Source of the DNA: Thermofilum sp.
Lineage (GTDB): Archaea; Thermoproteota; Thermoprotei; Thermofilales; Thermofilaceae
NCBI GenBank assembly: GCA_020832965.1
Contig: JAJHRM010000109.1
Coordinates: 1 to 8,301, forward strand
Length of the DNA: 8,301 bases
Direction of reading: 5' to 3'
Under the pieces are notes generated by a model, which searched no databases, was not told the origin of the DNA, and saw only the letters and a list, made by a program, of their open reading frames with translations. Position numbers and translations under genes: made by a program. This document shows positions 1 through 6,360 of this stretch, piece by piece (positions within the stretch are counted from its first letter, which is position 1; every line of letters begins with the position of its first letter).

Positions 1-364
1 AGTACAGCGTGGAAGCGTAGGTGTACCAGCGGAGGCCCAGATCCTGGACGTCGTAGACGACGAGGTCCAGCTTCTGCAGCTCCTCGACGGGCGGCTCGAG
101 GTTTTCGCCGTAGAGGCTGTAAACCCTAACTCCGAACTCCCCGTCGAAGCCCGAGCGGACGAACTCGCCGGCGGCAGCGGCGCCCCACAGCCCGTGCTCA
201 GGCGTGAAGACGACCTTGACGCGAGCGTGATCGCCGATCACCTCGATGAGATGCCTCTTCGCCGCGTTAAAGCTGGTTTGATTTGCAACAAGGCCTACAC
301 TCTTCCCTTGCAACGCGTGGACGAGCTTTTCTGTTTTATCTATTCCACATGCACAATTCGGCAC
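1..364 (-). CDS. namZ: NamZ-type exo-beta-N-acetylmuramidase (DUF1343), N-terminal part, cut by the window edge
   Basis: The first 121 residues of a DUF1343/GH171 protein are visible; the family is about 380-400 aa, so roughly two thirds lies beyond the left edge. Family marks: GKSVGLVANQTS near residues 20-31, VVFTPEHGLWG near 51-61 (the conserved PEHG segment), RVYSLYG near 78-84 and DLVVYDVQDLGLRWYTY near 99-115. NamZ removes MurNAc from the non-reducing end of peptidoglycan fragments. The start chosen is GTG at 364-362: an in-frame TAG lies immediately upstream, and GAGGG (376-372) is a suitable ribosome site. There is therefore no signal peptide, unlike the secreted bacterial NamZ, which suggests a cytoplasmic enzyme. 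The first 40 or so codons are clearly less GC-rich (about 45-52%) than the rest (65%). Family assignment is strong from the motifs; substrate is inferred from the family and from murQ and the kinase nearby. Confidence 0.87.
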   Translation of the reverse strand, partial: MPNCACGIDKTEKLVHALQGKSVGLVANQTSFNAAKRHLIEVIGDHARVKVVFTPEHGLWGAAAAGEFVRSGFDGEFGVRVYSLYGENLEPPVEELQKLDLVVYDVQDLGLRWYTYASTLY

Positions 365-398
365 CTATCGTCCCTCTTTGAGGTGCTTGCCGCTGTGG

Positions 399-411
399 TT
401 TTAACATTAAC
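399..411 (-). promoter_or_regulatory. Possible TATA element of namZ
   Basis: On the minus strand GTTAATGTTAAAA is the only AT-rich stretch at a proper distance from the namZ start. Its TTAAAA (404-399) would place transcription initiation around 375, about 11 nt before the GTG, overlapping the GAGGG ribosome site. The match to an archaeal TATA box is modest, so this is tentative. Confidence 0.3.
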
Positions 412-437
412 GGTGTGCAGCTATAGCGCATCTGCAG

Positions 438-478
438 TAGTCCATTCGCTTAGTGCACATTAAGTAGTGCTCATTCTT
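438..478. repeat. Three tandem 13-14 nt repeats upstream of namZ, operator-like
   Basis: On the plus strand TAGTCCATTCGCT (438-450), TAGTGCACATTAAG (451-464) and TAGTGCTCATTCTT (465-478) follow one another; the last two match at 10 of 11 positions in the core TAGTGCNCATT. On the minus strand the core reads AATGNGCACTA. A more degenerate copy, GATGCGCTA (432-424), continues the 14-15 nt phase toward the namZ promoter. The array sits about 30-70 nt upstream of the putative TATA element, a place suited to an activator or repressor site. It is in the spacer between the 3' end of the importer operon and namZ. Function is inferred from position only. Confidence 0.42.
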
Positions 479-494
479 ACTTGCAGGGTGAGTG

Positions 495-499
495 AAAAA
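495..499 (-). terminator. Possible T-run terminator after the importer operon
   Basis: The minus strand has TTTTT here, 80 nt downstream of the last importer gene and next to the palindrome GTTTAAAC. Archaeal transcription often ends in short T-runs without a strong hairpin. No stable stem precedes it, so this is weak. Confidence 0.22.
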
Positions 500-578
500 G
501 TTTAAACATTATAGCGTGTGCATACTTATTCTGACGTTGATAGAAGATATTCGCTCTTTTAATACTGCGGCGCATGTT

Positions 579-1586
579 TTAGGAAACATTAAAGCAAGCA
601 ACAAAATGATTCTTTCGTACTTCTACAAGCGGAGGAACCTCTTTTTCGCATCTCTCGACCCTAAAGGGACAGCGTGGGTGAAAACGACAGCCCTTTGGAG
701 GATCTACAGCGCTTGCTATTTCACCCACTAAGCTCAGCTTTCTTTTAGGTTGTTGCACAAAGCTGAAGCTGGCAAAAGCTGCTGAGAGAAGGAGCTGCGT
801 ATAGGGGTGGAGCGGATATTTTACCAATTCTTCCGTTGGAGCTAACTCTACAATTTTTCCAAGGTACATTACTGCGATACGATCACAAGCATAATAAGCT
901 ACCTGCAGATCATGGGTTATCAACAGGTACGTCAAATTGTACTGATTCTTTAATTCCATTAAGAGATTAAGAATACCAGACCTAACACTTACATCAAGCA
1001 TAGAGACAGGCTCATCTGCTACGATGAATTCCGGTTTAACCGCTAACGCTCTAGCTATGGCTACTCTCTGTCTTTCGCCACCGCTCAACTCGTGAGGATA
1101 CTTATACATGACATCTTCTGAAAGCCCCACTTGATTCAGTAATTCGGCACAGTATTTTTTAATTTCATCCTTATCTTTCATAATATTTAACATAAATAGA
1201 GGAAATGCTATGATAGAAAGAATATTTTGCCTTGGATTTAGTGATTCGAATGGGTCTTGGAATATCATTTGAACACTTTTTCTGTACTTTTTCAGTTCTT
1301 TACCGCGGAGAGATGCTATATCTTTTCCCTTGAAAAGGATTCTGCCTTCGGTAGGGGATACAAGTCTTAGGATAGCCCTTCCAATAGTAGTTTTCCCGCT
1401 TCCGCTTTCTCCTACGAGACCTAACACCTCGCCAGGGTTTATGTAGAAGGACACACCGTCAACGGCTCGGACGAACTTTCTTCTAAGAAGACCTCCTGAT
1501 CGAGCTGGATAATATACCTTAAGTTCACTAACCTCGATTAGGTGTGTCACTTTATCCGAAACCTTAGTATTGCTCCATGGTTCCAT
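579..1586 (-). CDS. dppF: Opp/Dpp-type ABC transporter ATP-binding protein, second ATPase (DppF/OppF)
   Basis: This 335-aa ATPase is one of the two cytoplasmic motor subunits of the importer. Visible motifs: Walker A GESGSGKTT (59-67), Q-loop Q110 in MIFQDP, signature LSGGE (167-171), Walker B FIVADE ending at E192, D-loop MLD (196-198) and switch H225 in LITHD. The C-terminal oligopeptide-transporter extension carries four cysteines (C300, C306, C313, C331) in the arrangement that binds a [4Fe-4S] cluster in some DppD/DppF proteins. Start choice: ATG at 1586, whose A is the last base of the upstream TGA stop, with GAGGTG at 1600-1595 eight bases before it. A TTG at 1607 is also in frame but lacks such a site. 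It is the last gene of the operon and is translationally coupled to the preceding ATPase. The substrate cannot be read from the ATPase. Confidence 0.95.
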   Translation of the reverse strand: MEPWSNTKVSDKVTHLIEVSELKVYYPARSGGLLRRKFVRAVDGVSFYINPGEVLGLVGESGSGKTTIGRAILRLVSPTEGRILFKGKDIASLRGKELKKYRKSVQMIFQDPFESLNPRQNILSIIAFPLFMLNIMKDKDEIKKYCAELLNQVGLSEDVMYKYPHELSGGERQRVAIARALAVKPEFIVADEPVSMLDVSVRSGILNLLMELKNQYNLTYLLITHDLQVAYYACDRIAVMYLGKIVELAPTEELVKYPLHPYTQLLLSAAFASFSFVQQPKRKLSLVGEIASAVDPPKGCRFHPRCPFRVERCEKEVPPLVEVRKNHFVACFNVS

Positions 1587-2545
1587 CACAGGGCCACCTC
1601 GTGGCAAGCGACGAAGTGATTAGGTTCAACTTCGACAAGCTCCGGTTTGTTGTAAGAACATTTGCTGGTGGCTATTGGGCAGCGTGCTCTAAACTTACAC
1701 CCTTCAATTTTAGAGGCAAGATCGGGAGGCGATCCAGGGATCGACCATAGTTTTTCTCCTCGACGTGTAAAGCCCATCAGAGATTTGATCAACCCCTTCG
1801 TGTACGGATGTATGGGGTTCGTAAAGAGTCGTTGTGTGTTAGCGAGCTCTACAAGCTCTCCCGCGTACATTATACCAATCCTATTGCTGAATTCAGAGAG
1901 TACTGCAAGATCATGCGTGATAAACAACATAGAAAGATTAAACTTGCTTTTCATTTCCCAGAGAAGTTCTAATATCTGTCTCGCTACAACTACATCGAGC
2001 GCTGTCGTGGGCTCATCTACGATTAAGAAAATGGGATTGAGAGCGAGAGCCATAGCTATGTTTACTCGCTGGCGCATTCCCCCGCTAAGCTGGTGCGGAT
2101 AATCGTTAACCCTTGACTCGTGGATGCCCACGAGCGAGAGCAGGTACTTGGCTCGCGCTAACGCTTCTCTTTTCGAAATATTCTCATGAATCATTATAGC
2201 CTCCGCTATCTGGTCACCGATTCTAAATACAGGGTTTAGGCAATTCATTGCGTTTTGGAAAACCATAGCTACTTTCTTCCACCGGAAAGACCTAAGCTCC
2301 TCCTCTTTGAGATTTAATACATCTATGCCATCAACGATTATCCTTCCACCCATTATCCGACCTGGTGGTTTAATTAACCTCATAATCGCATAGGCTACTG
2401 TACTTTTCCCACACCCAGATTCTCCTGCAAGGCCGAAAACTTCTCCCTTATTTATTTGAAAAGTCACACCATTAACAGCTCTTACCTCTCCTCTCCTTGT
2501 AAAATAGCTTACATGCAAATTTTGAACTTCAAGCACGCGATCCAT
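1586..2545 (-). CDS. dppD: Opp/Dpp-type ABC transporter ATP-binding protein, first ATPase (DppD/OppD)
   Basis: This 319-aa ATPase pairs with the next gene product as the heterodimeric motor. Visible motifs: Walker A GESGCGKST (41-49), Q-loop Q97 in VFQNAMNCLNP, signature LSGGM (153-157), Walker B LIVDE ending at E178, D-loop ALD (182-184) and H211 in FITHD. The C-terminal extension has four cysteines (C283, C289, C296, C314) with the same 6-7-18 spacing as in the partner ATPase, matching the [4Fe-4S] motif known from some members. Start choice: ATG at 2545, two bases after the stop of the upstream permease, with GGTG at 2555-2552 six bases before it; a GTG at 2554 would add three residues. 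Its stop overlaps the next start (TGATG). The length is normal for the family. Confidence 0.95.
   Translation of the reverse strand: MDRVLEVQNLHVSYFTRRGEVRAVNGVTFQINKGEVFGLAGESGCGKSTVAYAIMRLIKPPGRIMGGRIIVDGIDVLNLKEEELRSFRWKKVAMVFQNAMNCLNPVFRIGDQIAEAIMIHENISKREALARAKYLLSLVGIHESRVNDYPHQLSGGMRQRVNIAMALALNPIFLIVDEPTTALDVVVARQILELLWEMKSKFNLSMLFITHDLAVLSEFSNRIGIMYAGELVELANTQRLFTNPIHPYTKGLIKSLMGFTRRGEKLWSIPGSPPDLASKIEGCKFRARCPIATSKCSYNKPELVEVEPNHFVACHEVAL
1595..1600 (-). promoter_or_regulatory. Ribosome binding site that fixes the dppF start
   Basis: GAGGTG lies inside the last codons of the upstream ATPase gene, eight bases before the ATG at 1586. It complements the archaeal 16S rRNA 3' end (CACCUCC) and decides for the overlapping TGATG start over the longer TTG reading. 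Confidence 0.7.
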
Positions 2546-2547
2546 AA

Positions 2548-3393
2548 TCACCACCTTCTGAGTCTCGGGTTAGCGACAACGTTTATTGCTGACGTAAGCA
2601 GGTGCATTCCTAAACCAAAGAGCGCGATGCATAAGCCAGGTACTGCGACCCAAGCCCAGCATCCATGGTATATAGCTCCTCCAATGTTGGCGAAGTAAAT
2701 CATAGTCCCCCAACTCATTTGGGAGGGGTCCCCTAAACCGAGAAAGCTTAGAGAAGCCTCTGACATTATACCCGAGATAATTGCTAGCAGAGCGTTTGCT
2801 GTCACGAGCGGCAGTACGTTAGGCAATACTATGTGTAGCATTATTTGAAGCTGACCAGCACCTGCCACCCTCGCGGCGTCTACGTACGTCCTCTGCTTTA
2901 TGCTCAGAACTTCAGATCTAACTACCCTGGCTATCGAGGGCCAGCCAAAGATTGAAAGAACTATGATAATGTTGTAAACTCCTCGACCTAGCAATGCCGC
3001 AGTGAAAACCGTTAATGGGAGCTTTGGCACTATAATCATGATATCGCAAAGGCGCATAAGCGCTTCGTCGATGAGGGGATGCGAGGTTGCTGCTACGAGC
3101 CCAACTGTAACCCCTGTTATTGTAACAGCTAAAGCTACAGCTAGGCCAACGAAGAGAGAAACCCTAGCCCCCCAAACAACCTGGCTGAAAACGTCTCTGC
3201 CGAGATTGTCTGTACCTAGAATGTGCTTAGCACTCGGAGGCTGGTACGGAGCTCCAACAATCTTAAATGGGTCGTAAGGAGCTATATAGGGTGCGAGCAA
3301 CGCCATAACGGTAAACGCAGCTAGTATGCAGAGCCCTACGATAGCTTTCCTATCGTGCCAGACAGCGCTCCCTATCTCAGCCCACATGGACAC
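2548..3393 (-). CDS. dppC: Opp/Dpp-type ABC transporter permease, DppC-like
   Basis: This inner-membrane permease is 281 aa with about six membrane segments. Family marks: an N-terminal membrane helix (about 17-34) followed by APYIAPYDPF; the motif HILGTDNLGRDVF (57-69), typical of DppC/OppC; and the ATPase-coupling EAA loop beginning DAARVAGAG (172-180) and running to LPNVLP (190-195). The open frame runs up to 3507, but that extension overlaps the upstream permease gene and does not resemble the family. I chose the GTG at 3393, preceded at five bases by a near-perfect GGAGGTGA (3406-3399); the ATG at 3387 is an alternative. The gap to the upstream gene is 52 nt, unusually long for this operon, and contains a 15-codon reading frame. 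Confidence 0.93.
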   Translation of the reverse strand: MSMWAEIGSAVWHDRKAIVGLCILAAFTVMALLAPYIAPYDPFKIVGAPYQPPSAKHILGTDNLGRDVFSQVVWGARVSLFVGLAVALAVTITGVTVGLVAATSHPLIDEALMRLCDIMIIVPKLPLTVFTAALLGRGVYNIIIVLSIFGWPSIARVVRSEVLSIKQRTYVDAARVAGAGQLQIMLHIVLPNVLPLVTANALLAIISGIMSEASLSFLGLGDPSQMSWGTMIYFANIGGAIYHGCWAWVAVPGLCIALFGLGMHLLTSAINVVANPRLRRW

Positions 3394-3398
3394 AACTC

Positions 3399-3406
3399 TC
3401 ACCTCC
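3399..3406 (-). promoter_or_regulatory. Strong ribosome binding site of dppC
   Basis: GGAGGTGA, the best ribosome site in the operon, lies five bases before GTG 3393 and eleven before ATG 3387. It argues for a start here and against the longer open frame that overlaps dppB. Confidence 0.75.
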
Positions 3407-3445
3407 GCATCGAATTTTCCAATTTTAGATAAAGTAGAGACCCCA

Positions 3446-4435
3446 TCAGTAGCGCACCCTCGGATCGATAAGCGCATAAAAGATGTCCGCGATGTAATTC
3501 GCAACAATAACCGAAATAGTTACTATGTAAAAGAACCCGTGGATTAGTGGATAATCTAGGCTAAGGATTGCATTGAAGAGGAGCAATCCAACGCCAGGAT
3601 AGGAGAAGACAGCCTCGATCACGATCGCACCCCCAACCATCGTTCCCAAGTTTAGGAATAACATTGTTAACACAGGTAATAGAGCGTTTCTAGCAGCATG
3701 CTTAAAAACGACTTGAAGCGGCTTTAACCCCTTCGCTTCCGCCAAGGTGATATAATCTTCGCCCATTGTCGAAATCATGTTATCGCGCATGACGATCGTA
3801 TAAACCGCAAAATTGCTTGAAACTAGTGACAGAATTGGAAGTGCTGCGTGCCATAGGACATCTGTAATGAATTCCAAGCTAAAAAATTGTTTAGATGCCA
3901 TATGGCTCGAATACGCACCTGCTATGGGGAAAATTGGTATATAAACTCCAAAAATCATAATAAAAATTATAGCTATCCAAAAGTGAGGTGTTGAAAGAAG
4001 AAATAGAGCTATTGTCGAAATTATTGTTTCCAGCTTAGTTCCATGCTTCCAAGCTGCTAAAATTCCGAGGGAAGTTCCCAGAATTGCTGTTAGTATTGTC
4101 GATAAAGTTAGGAGGAAGAGAGTCCATGGAAGAGCGGAGACCACTATATTCCAAACGGGAGCAGGGTAATAGGAGTAGGAAATACCGAAATCCGGAGGGA
4201 ATGTAAAGACTACGTTCTTTATATAAAGCATGAATTGTTCAAAAAGCGGCCTATCCAGACCGAACCTAACGCGTAGAGCTGTTGCCGCCTCGGCCGGTAG
4301 CCTATAAGAGGAAGCGAGCAGCTCCTCTGGGCTCCCTGGAATTATACGGGGAATGAAAAATACAAGGATTAGCGCAGCTACGTAAGTTAGCAGGGCATTG
4401 ATACTGCGCCGGAAAAAATACCGCAATGTTAACAT
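3446..4435 (-). CDS. dppB: Opp/Dpp-type ABC transporter permease, DppB-like
   Basis: A 329-aa membrane permease that forms the transport channel with the DppC-like partner. The N-terminus is typical of DppB: LTLRYFFRRSINALLTY then a helix (about 13-28) ending in IPRIIPGSPEE, and FGLDRPLFEQF (58-68). Further helices lie near 102-125, 136-165, 196-215, 253-277 and 298-320. The ATPase-coupling EAA loop is seen at 228-254 (EAKGL, 233-237, then VVFKHAARNALLP). The C-terminus YALIDPRVRY is characteristic. The start ATG at 4435 is ten bases after the upstream stop, with GGGGGT five bases before it. The length is normal. Confidence 0.95.
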   Translation of the reverse strand: MLTLRYFFRRSINALLTYVAALILVFFIPRIIPGSPEELLASSYRLPAEAATALRVRFGLDRPLFEQFMLYIKNVVFTFPPDFGISYSYYPAPVWNIVVSALPWTLFLLTLSTILTAILGTSLGILAAWKHGTKLETIISTIALFLLSTPHFWIAIIFIMIFGVYIPIFPIAGAYSSHMASKQFFSLEFITDVLWHAALPILSLVSSNFAVYTIVMRDNMISTMGEDYITLAEAKGLKPLQVVFKHAARNALLPVLTMLFLNLGTMVGGAIVIEAVFSYPGVGLLLFNAILSLDYPLIHGFFYIVTISVIVANYIADIFYALIDPRVRY

Positions 4436-4445
4436 TTATTACCCC

Positions 4446-6260
4446 CTACTTCTTTACGACTATTTTCGCTCTTCGCAGAGCATAATAGAGAGCCGCGACA
4501 AGGGCTGCTGCGAGAATCACTCCTGCAGCATACAATTCTATAGGAGGTCTCGGAGGAGGTGTTACCTTTACCGCGGGGAGGTGGAGATTGGTAACTAGCT
4601 CGCTCATAGGCCAGTTAAAGCCTTTTTCTAGAGGTTCTAATCCTTCAATAGTATCGGTTCTATAAGCCCATATGTGTTTTGCATAGTATAAGGATAGGAA
4701 AGGCAACTCATCCGCTATAATTCTTTGAGCCTCATAGTAAATTTCACGAAGCTTTGTTCGATTGGTCTCTCTTCGGCTTAATTCCATCAACTCCTTATAC
4801 CTTTCATTGTACCATCGGGTCCACCCCCTATAGTAGATTTTCTCGCCTATAGGCGTGACGACGGGGTAGTAGAATTTATGCAGCATGAAGTCCATAGAAA
4901 GCGGATGGTTTGTTAAGATAACTCCCATATCGTAGTGACCATATGAATATTTGCTAACATAAACTGCGCTTGTGTACGTTTTAACCGAAACATCGAGACC
5001 TACCTCTTTCCACTGTTGGGCTACTATCGTGGCGATGAGCGTTTCTCCACCAGGTCTCGCCATGAGTTCTAATGTTAGCTTTGTCCCGTTAGGATAGCAC
5101 CAGAATCCATCGGGTCCCAGCACGAAGCCTAAGCTCGCAATCAGCTTTTTGGCTTTAGTGAGATTACGCGGATAGGTTGGAAGACCTGGAGCAAGCCACT
5201 CTGTGAAGTCGGATGGGAGGAACCCGTAGCTCGCAACCAACCCGTAACCTCCTGCAGCCAAATCTACTATTTGCTGCCTATCTAAGCTGTAAGCCAAGGC
5301 TTGCCTGAAAACTTTCTCTGAGAGAGGATACTTAAGGTTATTAATGAGGATCCCAGCCCATCTAGCCATTTGCCAAGCGCCGTACGGGTGAGTTGAGAAA
5401 GTTCTAATGGTAATATTCGGAAGATTCACTAAGCCGGCCACATGGGCTGGAGAGGGAACCTCTATAATGTCGAATGCTTTAGAAGCCATTAAAGCAGGGA
5501 TATTAGCATCCGGCGAAAGAAGAGTTATAACTATCTCTTCTATATACGGTTTTTTCCCCCAATAATATGGGTTCTGCACCATGCGGATCACTGTTGTTCC
5601 TGGAGAGAAGCCCACTATTTTGAAAGGACCGGTACTTACGGTCTCATTAAGCTTCGTGTAATCTGCAGAAAGGAATCCATCGACGGTTTTCCAAAAGTGC
5701 TTTGGTAACGGAGTTATGGCTAGCCAATATTCGAGGAAAGGAGTAAATACTTCCTTTAAGTGAACCTTAAAGTGCTTTTTATCGATAGCTTCTATACGAT
5801 TTATAACCGGGATAATCCCCCATTCGTCTAATTCGGGGCAAGCCTTCATCACCTCGTAGGTGAAAATTACATCGTCTGTTGTGACGTCAGTCCCATCCGA
5901 CCATTTTGCGTTCTCGCGAATTGTGAAAGTATACGTGAGGCCATCTGGTGAAACTTGCCACGAACTGAATAATAGAGGAATCCAAGTACCGTTTGGAGCC
6001 TGGCGCGCTCCTGTCTCACGAGTCAAACGAAGGACATTTTCAACAAGTATCGCAGGACCAGCTGCTGCGGTGATCGGGCCTTCAACGTATATTAAGGGAC
6101 CCGTCGCTATTAACCCGACCCTTAGAGTGCCACCCTTTGGAATGACTACTTCCTCTCGCTGAGCGCTTACTGTCCTCGGCACTACGAAAGTGGTAGAGAC
6201 AAGTAGCAGAGAAAGGGCTACAGCAACGAGTATTTTGTTTTTGCTATACGAGTCCGTCAT
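4446..6260 (-). CDS. Membrane-anchored extracellular solute-binding protein, family 5 (Opp/Dpp receptor)
   Basis: This 604-aa protein is the substrate receptor of the importer. It has a signal peptide (basic YSKNK, then a hydrophobic stretch 10-27, likely cleavage after VSA at 31-33, no lipobox cysteine), a family 5 binding domain with the segment RENAKWSDGT then DVTTDDVIFTYE (115-136), and a C-terminal proline hinge (568-573, PPPRPP) followed by one membrane helix (about 574-594) and a basic tail. The signal-peptide plus C-terminal-anchor layout is typical of archaeal Opp/Dpp receptors. I chose ATG 6260 because the signal peptide begins there and the TATA box upstream predicts transcription starting almost exactly at this codon; the frame open to 6320 would cover the promoter. 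Archaeal members bind peptides or oligosaccharides, so the ligand is open; the neighbours make muropeptides or amino sugars a possibility. Confidence 0.93.
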   Translation of the reverse strand: MTDSYSKNKILVAVALSLLLVSTTFVVPRTVSAQREEVVIPKGGTLRVGLIATGPLIYVEGPITAAAGPAILVENVLRLTRETGARQAPNGTWIPLLFSSWQVSPDGLTYTFTIRENAKWSDGTDVTTDDVIFTYEVMKACPELDEWGIIPVINRIEAIDKKHFKVHLKEVFTPFLEYWLAITPLPKHFWKTVDGFLSADYTKLNETVSTGPFKIVGFSPGTTVIRMVQNPYYWGKKPYIEEIVITLLSPDANIPALMASKAFDIIEVPSPAHVAGLVNLPNITIRTFSTHPYGAWQMARWAGILINNLKYPLSEKVFRQALAYSLDRQQIVDLAAGGYGLVASYGFLPSDFTEWLAPGLPTYPRNLTKAKKLIASLGFVLGPDGFWCYPNGTKLTLELMARPGGETLIATIVAQQWKEVGLDVSVKTYTSAVYVSKYSYGHYDMGVILTNHPLSMDFMLHKFYYPVVTPIGEKIYYRGWTRWYNERYKELMELSRRETNRTKLREIYYEAQRIIADELPFLSLYYAKHIWAYRTDTIEGLEPLEKGFNWPMSELVTNLHLPAVKVTPPPRPPIELYAAGVILAAALVAALYYALRRAKIVVKK

Positions 6261-6283
6261 CAGGAAAACCTTATTTCCTCCCC

Positions 6284-6292
6284 CTTTTATAT
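6284..6292 (-). promoter_or_regulatory. TATA-box promoter of the importer operon
   Basis: ATATAAAAG on the minus strand is the clearest archaeal TATA box in the window, within an A-rich stretch. It is centred about 28 nt upstream of ATG 6260, so transcription should begin at or just before the start codon and the first gene should be leaderless. The purine-rich GGGGGAGG just downstream (6284-6277) would lie outside the transcript, so it is not a ribosome site. A second AT-rich element, CATAAAAAC (near 6349-6357), lies further upstream. Confidence 0.65.
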
Positions 6293-6360
6293 TTTTTGCA
6301 TGCTCTTGGGGATGTGGCAACTTAAGGCTCGTTAGCTTTCCTGAACAAGTTTTTATGCCG

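Noticed and set aside
492..731. A 79-codon plus-strand frame
   Set aside because: More than half is antisense to the last ATPase gene and the remainder is AT-rich spacer without a ribosome site.
1662..2102. A 146-codon plus-strand frame
   Set aside because: It lies entirely antisense to the first ATPase gene, whose motifs are unambiguous.
3394..3507. Longer N-terminus for the DppC-like permease
   Set aside because: It would overlap dppB by about 60 bases, has no ribosome site, and adds residues not seen in the family, whereas GGAGGTGA sits just before GTG 3393.
6261..6320. Longer N-terminus for the solute-binding protein
   Set aside because: It would put 20 polar residues before the signal peptide and would cover the TATA box.
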